Positions 8,766-15,738 of a stretch of 32,109 bases of DNA are shown piece after piece. The stretch comes from Flavobacteriales bacterium (GTDB taxonomy: Bacteria > Bacteroidota > Bacteroidia > Flavobacteriales_D > Crocinitomicaceae). Within the stretch, counting starts at the first letter, position 1; each line of letters starts with the position of its first letter. The notes below the pieces were generated by a model that ran no database searches, had not been told where the DNA came from, and was given only the letters and a program-made list of their open reading frames with translations. The translations under genes were made by a program, and so were the position numbers. The stretch covers positions 1 through 32,109 of the forward strand of contig CANCQX010000016.1 of the NCBI GenBank assembly GCA_947380375.1. The letters are read 5' to 3'.

Positions 8766-9623
8766 TTAATGAAATAAATCTGAAAATTGAAAACTTTTAT
8801 TTAGTCTAACACCTTTTTCAGTTTGTTGAACTGTACAGCATTCATTGACACTATCGTGTTCAAGAAATAATACGAACTCTTTTTCAGCTGCTTGGTTTAA
8901 GAACTTTTCCTTTTCAGTCATTGTGATCAAAGGTCTTGTATCGTATCCCATTACATACGGTAAAGGAACATGTCCTGTACTTGGAAGTAAATCCGCCATA
9001 AAAACAATCGTTTTATCTTGGTAACGAATTTGAGGAATCATCATACTATCTGTATGCCCGTCTACAAATAAAACATCAAAATTATTAAATACATTTTTAG
9101 TAAAATCTCCTGTTCGTTCAACAAATTTTAATTGTCCACTTTCTTGAAGAGGTAAAATATTTTCCGCTAAAAAAGATGCTTTCTCTCTTGGATTTGGTTC
9201 AGTAGCCCATTTCCAATGATTTTCTGTACTCCAATAAATAGCATTTTTAAATACAGGCTCAAAACCTGTTCTATCTTTGTTCCACTGGATCGCACCTCCA
9301 CAATGATCAAAATGTAAATGTGTTAAAAATACATCTGTAATATCTTCAGGAGAGAAACCTAATTTATTCAAATTACCTTTTAAACTATCTGTACCAGAAA
9401 GAGAAAAATAAGAGAAAAATTTCTCATCTTGTTTATCTCCAATTCCTGTATCTATTAAGATTAACCTATTTCCATCTTCGATTAATAAACTTCTCATGGA
9501 CCAATCACACATATTGTTTTGGTCAGCAGGATTTGTTCTTTGCCAAATCGTTTTTGGTACAACCCCAAACATGGCTCCTCCATCAAGTTTAAAATTGCCT
9601 GTATTTAGTGAGTGAATTTTCAT
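8766..9623 (-). CDS. MBL-fold metallo-hydrolase
   Basis: This 285-residue protein is a metallo-beta-lactamase-fold hydrolase. The metal site is THLHFDHCGG, with His102, His104, Asp106 and His107. The downstream ligands fit DGHTDSMM, FMADLLPS and LEHDS. The strand-turn LILIDTGIGD precedes the motif as in the fold. The overall layout resembles the methyl-parathion-hydrolase/AHL-lactonase branch, but a physiological substrate cannot be assigned. There is no signal peptide. A near-consensus -7 box (CATCTTTG, 9650-9643 on the minus strand) lies about 20 nt upstream of the start. The SPOR-domain gene follows on the same strand. Confidence 0.88.
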   Translation of the reverse strand: MKIHSLNTGNFKLDGGAMFGVVPKTIWQRTNPADQNNMCDWSMRSLLIEDGNRLILIDTGIGDKQDEKFFSYFSLSGTDSLKGNLNKLGFSPEDITDVFLTHLHFDHCGGAIQWNKDRTGFEPVFKNAIYWSTENHWKWATEPNPREKASFLAENILPLQESGQLKFVERTGDFTKNVFNNFDVLFVDGHTDSMMIPQIRYQDKTIVFMADLLPSTGHVPLPYVMGYDTRPLITMTEKEKFLNQAAEKEFVLFLEHDSVNECCTVQQTEKGVRLNKSFQFSDLFH

Positions 9624-9682
9624 AAATCAATAAATTAGTTAACAAAGATGCATTTTTCAGTTAATATTTTATAGCTGCATTT

Positions 9683-10555
9683 TTAATTATTAGAAGCTAA
9701 ATACAATAATCCAATAGCTAAAACAGAAGTAATTAAGCCTATTATTTTTTGTCTATTTATATTTTCTTTAAAAACGATAAATCCAACAAGTGCTGAAACC
9801 ATTACTATTGAAACATTCATTATTGCTAAAACCGTTGAATCACTCCAACCAGTTGAAGAATAAGATTCTAACAATAAATAGATTGAAAAATAATTTGGAA
9901 TACCCAAAAACACACCTGCAATTATACTTTTCAAGTGAAGTTTCTCAACTCCTCTAATAAATTGAATACCAATAATTAGTAATCCAAAAACACCGGCAAC
10001 TCCAAATCCGATTGCTGAAAATAATGAATTTGGTAGAAACGTTAACTCGTATTTTTGAACGTAATTTAGAATTAAATCTAAAACTGCACTTCCTATAAAT
10101 AAAAGAATCAACATCCAAGTATAACTCTTCTCCCCTGTTTTTTCAGTTTTCTGATACGCCATTAAAAATACACCTAAAAAAGCAGCAATTATTCCTCCAA
10201 TTTTGATAATTGAAACTGATTCACCGTAAAACAGAATCATAAACAACATTGAAAGGGCCATACTCATTTTAACTGCTACGGAAGTAATTGCTACTCCGTT
10301 TTTTTGAGAACTTATTCCCATTACAAAAAATAAAGAGATAAATAAAAGACCACATGCTACTGCAAAAGCAGGCCAATTACTGGTTTCAATTGAACTACTT
10401 TTCCAAAAATTCCCAAATAAAGCAAACCCACAAATAAATGCTGTGATATAATTAAAAACAATTGCCTGAAATGTATTAATTGAATATCTAGGGAATAGTT
10501 TAAATAAAACAAAAATAAAACTAGAAGATAAAATCGCAAGTATCAGTAAAATCAT
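9683..10555 (-). CDS. EamA/DMT-family transporter
   Basis: This 290-residue protein is almost entirely hydrophobic, with about ten predicted membrane helices in two repeats of five, as in drug/metabolite transporters of the EamA family. Motifs such as AIIAAFLGVFLMAYQK at the end of the first repeat and LITSVLAIGLLYLA at the end of the second fit that layout. Its start overlaps the stop of ribD by ATGA (10552-10555), which indicates translational coupling. The link with riboflavin synthesis raises the possibility of flavin or precursor transport, but DMT proteins carry many substrates and this is only inference from position. Confidence 0.82.
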   Translation of the reverse strand: MILLILAILSSSFIFVLFKLFPRYSINTFQAIVFNYITAFICGFALFGNFWKSSSIETSNWPAFAVACGLLFISLFFVMGISSQKNGVAITSVAVKMSMALSMLFMILFYGESVSIIKIGGIIAAFLGVFLMAYQKTEKTGEKSYTWMLILLFIGSAVLDLILNYVQKYELTFLPNSLFSAIGFGVAGVFGLLIIGIQFIRGVEKLHLKSIIAGVFLGIPNYFSIYLLLESYSSTGWSDSTVLAIMNVSIVMVSALVGFIVFKENINRQKIIGLITSVLAIGLLYLASNN

Positions 10556-11586
10556 AGGTTTGAATAAATATAAATCATATCAGTAGAAAATGGAAATTGA
10601 TGTGTTGGCACTTTGGCTATCGCAGGAGCTTTCAAACCTTTTTCAAAATAAGTTATTCCAACAATTACTCTAGCTTCATCCCATTTGTTAGATTGAATAA
10701 AAGACTGAAGAGTTGAAGCTCCTCCTTCGACCAATACAGATTGAATATTTAATTCATACAAAGCATTCAAAATAGAATCAATTTCTAAACTCTTTATTTT
10801 TTTAAATTGTATATTTTTTATCGTTTCGTCTTTTTCTAAATTAAAAATAATTGTTTGCGCTTCATCGTTGAATACATTCAAATTTAATGGTAACGAAACT
10901 TTACTATCTAAAACAATTCTAATTGGATTATTTCCAGAAACTTCTCGAACGGTTAAAGTTGGATTATCATTCAGTACTGTATTTCTACCTACTAAAATAG
11001 AATGTTCTTCTGATCTCCATTTATGAACCAATACTTTTGTTTCAGGAGTGCTTATCCAATTGATTTTTTTTGAATCATCTGTTCTTACTCTATCTATAAA
11101 ATCGTCTTTTGTTTGTGCCCATTTCAAAACTACATAAGGGCGTTTCTTTTCGTGAAATGTAAAAAAACGTTTATTCAACTTTCTGCATTCGTTTTCTAAA
11201 ACACCAACAACAACTTCAATTCCTGCATCTTTTAATTTCTGAATTCCTTTTCCACTTACTTCTGAAAAGGTATCCGTGCAACCGATAACAACTTTTTTAA
11301 ATTTTGAATGAACTAGTAAATCTGCGCAAGGTGGAGTTTTTCCAAAATGTGCGCAAGGTTCTAACGAAACGTAAATGGTAGCTTCTTTTAAAAGTGCTTT
11401 ATCTCGAACAGAATTTACTGCATTCACTTCAGCATGTGCTTCTCCGTATTTTTGATGAAAACCTTCTCCTATAATCTCATCGTTCAATACGATGACTGCT
11501 CCTACCATCGGATTTGGAGCTACATTCCCCTCCCCCAACCGAGCGAGATCAATGCATCGTTGCATATAAAGTTCGTCTTTTTGCAT
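10552..11586 (-). CDS. ribD: Bifunctional riboflavin deaminase/reductase RibD
   Basis: RibD deaminates the pyrimidine product of GTP cyclohydrolase II and then reduces its ribosyl side chain. The N-terminal deaminase domain (about 1-145) has the zinc site His51-Ala-Glu53 and PCAHFGKTPPC with Cys78 and Cys87. The C-terminal reductase domain (about 150-344) shows GRNTVLNDNPTLTVR and VEGGASTLQSFI. The frame is open to 11670, but I place the start at the ATG at 11586 (344 residues, beginning MQKDELYMQRC). This matches family length, avoids overlap with the divergent MFS gene, and lies 4 nt after a -7 box. It is coupled to the downstream EamA gene by an ATGA overlap. The window also holds ribH at 25286. 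Confidence 0.93.
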   Translation of the reverse strand: MQKDELYMQRCIDLARLGEGNVAPNPMVGAVIVLNDEIIGEGFHQKYGEAHAEVNAVNSVRDKALLKEATIYVSLEPCAHFGKTPPCADLLVHSKFKKVVIGCTDTFSEVSGKGIQKLKDAGIEVVVGVLENECRKLNKRFFTFHEKKRPYVVLKWAQTKDDFIDRVRTDDSKKINWISTPETKVLVHKWRSEEHSILVGRNTVLNDNPTLTVREVSGNNPIRIVLDSKVSLPLNLNVFNDEAQTIIFNLEKDETIKNIQFKKIKSLEIDSILNALYELNIQSVLVEGGASTLQSFIQSNKWDEARVIVGITYFEKGLKAPAIAKVPTHQFPFSTDMIYIYSNL

Positions 11587-11590
11587 AGTA

Positions 11591-11618
11591 CGAATATAGT
11601 GAGAAACTATTATCTTCG
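11591..11618. promoter_or_regulatory. Back-to-back -7 boxes of ribD and the MFS gene
   Basis: The 37-bp space between the divergent starts contains TATATTCG on the minus strand (11598-11591) and TATCTTCG on the plus strand (11611-11618). Each differs from TAnnTTTG at one position. They end 4 and 5 nt before the respective ATGs, so both messages would be leaderless or nearly so. No -33 TTG is clear for either. Confidence 0.5.
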
Positions 11619-11623
11619 CATTT

Positions 11624-12874
11624 ATGAAAACATTTACATTCAAAGAAAAATTAAAACATCTTTTTAGCATTCCAGTAATTGTTGCTGCTTTGGGCTACTT
11701 TGTGGATATATATGACTTGCTTTTATTTGGAATTGTAAGAATTCCAAGTTTGAATAGTATGAATATTGACTTAAAACAAGTGGGAACTCTAATTCAAGAC
11801 TGGCAAATGTTTGGACTTGTATTAGGCGGAATTCTTTGGGGTGTTTTAGGGGATAAAAAAGGCAGGTTATCTGTGCTTTTTGGTTCGATTTTGGTCTATT
11901 CTATTGCAAATATTGCGTGTGGATTTTTACCTCACATTAATTTTATGGACAAAGCTCATGCTTATGCTGCCCTTCGTTTTATAGCAGGTGTTGGATTAGC
12001 AGGTGAATTAGGTGCTGGTATTACGTTGGTTGCAGAATCTTTACCGAAGGAATTAAGAGCGATAGGAACTTCAATTGTAGCTGGTTTTGGACTTTTAGGC
12101 GCTGTAGTTGCTAATTTTACGGTTGAATTATCAGGAGATTGGACAATTGCCTATTTCATTGGTGGAGGTTTAGGATTGTTACTTTTAATTTTTAGAATTG
12201 GCGTTTCAGAATCGGGTATTTTTAAGAAAATTGAAACGAAAGATTCTGTTTCGAAAGGTGATTTTTTAAGCTTTTTCACAAACTCTCATCGATTAGCTCG
12301 TTATTTACGATGCATTGCAATTGGTTTACCTACTTGGTTTTGCATTGGAATACTTGCCTTTTTAGCCGATCTATTTGCCGAACCTTTGGGATTAAAAGAT
12401 AAACTAGACCCAGGCAAAGCAATCATGTGGTCGTATATTGGAATTTCAGCTGGTGATTTATTGAGTGGTTTTATCAGTCAGTGGTTTAAATCTCGAAAAA
12501 AAGCTATTTTTTGGATGATGTTATTTACAATAATTGGTGTTTACTTGATGCTTTTTAGCGGTTATAAATCGGCGGAGATGTATTATTTTTATTGCACGTG
12601 GTTAGGTTTGGGAACTGGCTATTGGGCAATGTTTATAACGGTTAGCGCCGAACAATTTGGGACAAATATCCGTTCGACCGCTGCAACAACAATTCCTAAT
12701 ATGGTGAGGGGAATGTTAATTCCTATGAATTTCCTTTTTTATAAGTTAATTTCGGGATCTCAAAACGTTATTATTTCAGCTATAATTGTCGGAGTAATAG
12801 TTTTTATCTTGGGTATCTATGCAACTCTTTCTATAAGTGAAACACACGGTAAAGATTTAGATTTTATTGAATAA
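11624..12874 (+). CDS. MFS transporter
   Basis: This 416-residue major facilitator protein has about twelve predicted membrane helices. The loop between helices 2 and 3 carries the MFS A-motif (WGVLGDKKGRLSVLFGS), and RFIAGVGLAGELGAGITLVAES fits helix 4 of the metabolite/sugar-type branch. A matching half-motif occurs after the central loop (KSRKKAIFWMM). The substrate cannot be assigned. It is divergent from ribD with only 37 bp between starts, so the two promoters must share the same short region. No terminator is obvious after the stop. Confidence 0.85.
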   Translation: MKTFTFKEKLKHLFSIPVIVAALGYFVDIYDLLLFGIVRIPSLNSMNIDLKQVGTLIQDWQMFGLVLGGILWGVLGDKKGRLSVLFGSILVYSIANIACGFLPHINFMDKAHAYAALRFIAGVGLAGELGAGITLVAESLPKELRAIGTSIVAGFGLLGAVVANFTVELSGDWTIAYFIGGGLGLLLLIFRIGVSESGIFKKIETKDSVSKGDFLSFFTNSHRLARYLRCIAIGLPTWFCIGILAFLADLFAEPLGLKDKLDPGKAIMWSYIGISAGDLLSGFISQWFKSRKKAIFWMMLFTIIGVYLMLFSGYKSAEMYYFYCTWLGLGTGYWAMFITVSAEQFGTNIRSTAATTIPNMVRGMLIPMNFLFYKLISGSQNVIISAIIVGVIVFILGIYATLSISETHGKDLDFIE

Positions 12875-12995
12875 TTTTAGTAGCTTTAAAACAATCCAAA
12901 AAAATAAATGAAATAGCCATGATTAGAAACTCAAATTTTGTTGAAGATCTAAAAGGCGTATTCCATATGGCCATTAAAAAAGAAATTATCTACAT

Positions 12996-13619
12996 ATGAA
13001 ACTGATTATTAATTCTAGCAGGTTTTTGTTGGGTCTACTACTCGTAGCCTCTCTATTTTCGTGTGAGAATAAAATCATCAAGAAGAAAAAGCAATTAAAA
13101 AAAATAGTTCAAGAAATTATTTGTTCGAAAGAAATTGATATTCACAAGAAAAAATTCTCTCCAAAGGACACAGATGTCATTCGATTATTCAATGAAATAA
13201 AAAGAATAGATTTACTTGTAAAAAGTGGAAATTTAACAACAACTGAAAATACAGTAAATAAATTTGGCAGTTTTATCGTTTATAATCAAAACAATAGAAG
13301 TACTAAACTAATAAGTGAAATTTACGTTCGCAATCTACATTTGGCCTCTATAAAACACGAAATTTACTTTGTAGACGATTGCACGATTGTAACAAAAATG
13401 ACAAAATATGCTTACCGTTCCAAACGTATAAAAGCAATTTATTATTATTCATTTTACAAAGGAGAATACGTTGGATGCTTTGTAGAATCTGTGCATACCA
13501 TTTTCAAAAAGAGAGAAAAATGGACCAATATTTCAGATGAACAAGTTGCCATAGATTGGAGTTTAAGAATCTATAACAATATCATTAAACCACATTTAAA
13601 TTCTTTGAAGGGAAGATAG
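12996..13619 (+). CDS. Hypothetical lipoprotein
   Basis: This 207-residue protein starts with a lipoprotein signal: a basic start, a hydrophobic core and the lipobox LFSC, with Cys23 as the lipidation site. The next residues are strongly basic (KIIKKKKQLKK). The rest contains several aromatic-rich strands (YYYSFYKGEYVGCF). I recognise no family. Its ATG overlaps the TGA of a 26-codon reading frame (12919-12999) by ATGA. The DGR begins 121 bp downstream on the opposite strand, so this gene marks the edge of the accessory region. Confidence 0.7.
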   Translation: MKLIINSSRFLLGLLLVASLFSCENKIIKKKKQLKKIVQEIICSKEIDIHKKKFSPKDTDVIRLFNEIKRIDLLVKSGNLTTTENTVNKFGSFIVYNQNNRSTKLISEIYVRNLHLASIKHEIYFVDDCTIVTKMTKYAYRSKRIKAIYYYSFYKGEYVGCFVESVHTIFKKREKWTNISDEQVAIDWSLRIYNNIIKPHLNSLKGR

Positions 13620-13740
13620 TCAACGTTTTTAAGGATTAATGATAACTTTTTAATAACTAAAGAATATTTTAAATTCTTAAATAAAAATTTAAGGAATTGC
13701 ATATAGCGATAGGTTATAACAAACTACCCACTCCTGAAAA

Positions 13741-14967
13741 TCACCAACTGTGTTTAACTACTTTTGCTTTAAGAACAAACTTTGCTACACCCCCACTCAA
13801 GTATACATGATTCCACCAATAACCATTGAGGTACTTGTTTAGCATTCTTTTGCGAAGGTTGTAGGTTTTGTAATGTTTCATGATGCCTAAATAAGAATTC
13901 ATGCTGCTTAAAAGAGCGTTTTGGTCTTCACTATTTGGCTTACGCCTAACTTCTATGACTTTATTGTGCTTTTGAATAGCATTGTAAAAATTGCCTTTGG
14001 TACGGTTAGCAATATAAATACGATTGGGCTTTATCACTGTGCCTAAAAACTTGACTCCTTTTGTGTAATGCTGTAAATAGATTTTCTTTGGATGAAGCTT
14101 CAATTTTAATTCATCGTTCAGGTAATTGGAGATTACAGGAATTAAATATTTCAAATATTCTTTGTCTGGATGCACGATAATAAAATCATCAACGTATCTG
14201 CCGTAAAAACGAAGACCGAGTTCTTTCTTCATGGAATGATCGAAAGCACTCATATAGAAATTGGCGAATATTTGACTCGTTAAATTACCAATGGGCAAAC
14301 CACAATTTTGAGGACTGTGGAAAAGACTCTTGTTTTTGGGTAATCCTTCCCAATTTTTGGCAGCTCCTTTTATTATGCAATTCTCCGTTGGACTATTAAA
14401 AATGATTTTATGACAGATTTCCAATACCAGCTCTTTATCGTTCTGTTTGTATTGTGCTTCTATAAATTTTTGAAGGCGACTAAAAAGAATTTCTTTGTTA
14501 ATGTGCATGAAAAAACCCTCGATATCTAATTTAAGTACATGACAATCTTCTGTGTAATTATTAGAACACTGGCTTATGAATTTATTGGCTCTATTGATTC
14601 CATGATGCGTTCCTTTGCCAACACGACAAGCAAAACTATCCTGAATAAACTCTTTTTCGAAAAGCGGGTTTAGTTTGTTGATGATGAGATGATGCACTAC
14701 TCGATCTCTGAAATCTGCCGCAAAAATTTCACGTTGCACAGGCTTGTGCACAATAAAAGCAATGGACTTGCCCGGCTGATAGCTTCCATCATTGAGATCT
14801 TTCCAGAGTTGTATGAGATTGCTTTCATAATCCAACTCAAAAGCGAGGGCATTAATGGTATTGCGCTTGTTGCTACGACAAGAAAAATAGGCTTCAAAAA
14901 TTGCTTCTAGCGAAAAACCCTCTTTTAAGTCTGTTGTTAAAGAATTAGAAAATAACGATAGTTGCAT
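13741..14967 (-). CDS. DGR reverse transcriptase
   Basis: This 408-residue enzyme copies the template RNA into adenine-mutagenised cDNA that replaces the VR. Palm motifs are visible in order: RVVHHLIINKLNPLFE (about 89-104), SFACRVGKGTHHGINRA (111-127), LKLDIEGFF with Asp148, GLPIGNLTSQ at 223-232, the catalytic YVDD at 258-261 and KFLGT at 306-310. The form IGxxxSQ in motif 4, instead of QGxxxSP, is typical of DGR enzymes and argues against retron or group II intron types. There is no maturase or endonuclease domain. The ATG at 14967 lies 13 nt downstream of a terminator-like hairpin that separates it from the TR. Confidence 0.95.
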   Translation of the reverse strand: MQLSLFSNSLTTDLKEGFSLEAIFEAYFSCRSNKRNTINALAFELDYESNLIQLWKDLNDGSYQPGKSIAFIVHKPVQREIFAADFRDRVVHHLIINKLNPLFEKEFIQDSFACRVGKGTHHGINRANKFISQCSNNYTEDCHVLKLDIEGFFMHINKEILFSRLQKFIEAQYKQNDKELVLEICHKIIFNSPTENCIIKGAAKNWEGLPKNKSLFHSPQNCGLPIGNLTSQIFANFYMSAFDHSMKKELGLRFYGRYVDDFIIVHPDKEYLKYLIPVISNYLNDELKLKLHPKKIYLQHYTKGVKFLGTVIKPNRIYIANRTKGNFYNAIQKHNKVIEVRRKPNSEDQNALLSSMNSYLGIMKHYKTYNLRKRMLNKYLNGYWWNHVYLSGGVAKFVLKAKVVKHSW

Positions 14968-14980
14968 AGCGTTTAAATAA

Positions 14981-15008
14981 AAGCGCCCGAAGAAAACTTC
15001 AGGCGCTT
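14981..15008 (-). terminator. Terminator-like hairpin between TR and RT start
   Basis: In the minus-strand sense, AAGCGCC pairs with GGCGCTT (7 bp), then one mismatch, then GAAG with CTTC (4 bp) around a TTTT loop, followed directly by TTTTATTT. This has the form of an intrinsic terminator. It begins about 21 nt after the TR core and ends 13 nt before the RT ATG. It may end the template RNA, attenuate RT expression, or be a structured part of the template RNA. Confidence 0.7.
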
Positions 15009-15029
15009 GTTGTTTTGTTTAAAACCCCT

Positions 15030-15160
15030 GACCGAACGAACATAGTTGTTGTTGTTCTTATTGTTGTTGTTCTGGTTACCATTGTTGAAATTCTGTTTCC
15101 ACGCATTGTTGTTATCGTTCTCCGTAGAACTCCAATAGTTGTTATTAGCAAAACCGCCAA
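15030..15160 (-). repeat. DGR template repeat (TR)
   Basis: This 131-bp non-coding copy of the VR lies between the avd-like gene and the RT gene. In the minus-strand sense it contains 51 adenines, mostly in 19 AAC/AAT codons when read in the VR frame, so adenine mutation can produce many residues without stop codons. It matches the VR at all 80 non-adenine positions and differs at 23 of the 51 adenines. Homology continues weakly for about 9 bp past the 3' end with two differences (A to C at 15029, G to C at 15025). An open frame of 63 codons covers the TR but is a by-product of its VR homology, not a gene. Confidence 0.96.
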
Positions 15161-15338
15161 CCACATTTAATAAAGGTGTTTATCTAAATACAAGGCATCT
15201 TGCATTTATTATAGCTCGGTTCATTTCTGAAAAGAAAAGAACTTTGCTCGTATTAACTGCTTTTGCAAACAGTCCCTTTATCGCTTTTAAACTAAAACTT
15301 GCTCACTCACTGCCACCTTAATAGCAGTAATTCCGGCA
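15161..15338 (-). ncRNA. Probable 5' part of the DGR template RNA
   Basis: The 178 nt between the avd-like stop and the TR hold no supported gene. In known DGRs the template RNA includes sequence on both sides of the TR that is needed for cDNA priming, so this stretch is likely transcribed with it. A small hairpin (ACTGC at 15309-15313 with GCAGT at 15324-15328) is the only structure I can see. The RNA ends are not defined by the sequence. Confidence 0.4.
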
Positions 15339-15683
15339 TTATACAGGCTGGCTTTTACTCCAACCTGTAATCTGTTTACCTATGCTATCCATTAACAAAC
15401 TCAATTCTGCTTGTTTTTTAATGGGCAGTACTTTCATATCTACACATAGGCGAATTTCTAATTTCAATAATTCAAAATCATCCATAAAGGTTTCTAAATG
15501 TTCCTTTTTATTGGTTGCTTTATTAGCTCTATAAATGCTTCTTACCAGTTGTAAGGCATCACGCTTCATATCTTGCCCCAAGGTGTATTTATACTCCTTT
15601 GAAAAATCTTTGGTACATTCAAATATTTTCAAAATGAGTTGATACGTATCTCGGTAAACCGGTAAATCATAGTATAATGCCAT
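15339..15683 (-). CDS. avd: Avd-like four-helix-bundle DGR accessory protein
   Basis: This 114-residue protein matches the bacterial Avd/four-helix-bundle family. Its features are the N-terminal LPVYRDTYQLILKIF, the central FSKEYKYTLGQDMKRDALQ, the SIYRANKATNKKEHLE segment and the C-terminal GKQITGWSKS. In DGRs, Avd forms a basic pentamer that binds the reverse transcriptase and the template RNA and is needed for cDNA synthesis. The gene lies 55 bp downstream of the target gene and upstream of the TR, the usual order. The length is normal for the family. Confidence 0.92.
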   Translation of the reverse strand: MALYYDLPVYRDTYQLILKIFECTKDFSKEYKYTLGQDMKRDALQLVRSIYRANKATNKKEHLETFMDDFELLKLEIRLCVDMKVLPIKKQAELSLLMDSIGKQITGWSKSQPV

Positions 15684-15696
15684 TTTTCAAAAATCG

Positions 15697-15709
15697 ACCG
15701 CTTCGCGGT
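15697..15709 (-). other. Small GC-rich hairpin downstream of the VR
   Basis: ACCGC and GCGGT form a 5-bp stem around a 3-nt GAA loop (sense strand), 30 nt after the target gene's stop codon in otherwise AT-rich DNA. Several DGRs have a hairpin/cruciform just downstream of the VR that stimulates target recognition. This one is shorter and more distant than the described examples, so the role is a guess. Confidence 0.35.
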
Positions 15710-15738
15710 AATATTTAAATTGTTAAATGGATAAATAG

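Noticed and set aside
13741-14967. Retron or group II intron reverse transcriptase
   Set aside because: Motif 4 is IGxxxSQ, there is no maturase or endonuclease part, and an avd-like gene plus TR/VR pair lie alongside, so the DGR assignment is much stronger.
14973-15164. Open frame of 63 codons on the minus strand, very rich in Asn
   Set aside because: It is the DGR template repeat read in the VR frame; there is no separate protein to support. The TTG/AAC-rich look is not a simple microsatellite either, because the bases are fixed by VR homology.
15139-15321. Plus-strand frame of 60 codons across the TR and its upstream spacer
   Set aside because: It overlaps the TR on the opposite strand, has no family resemblance and no promoter.
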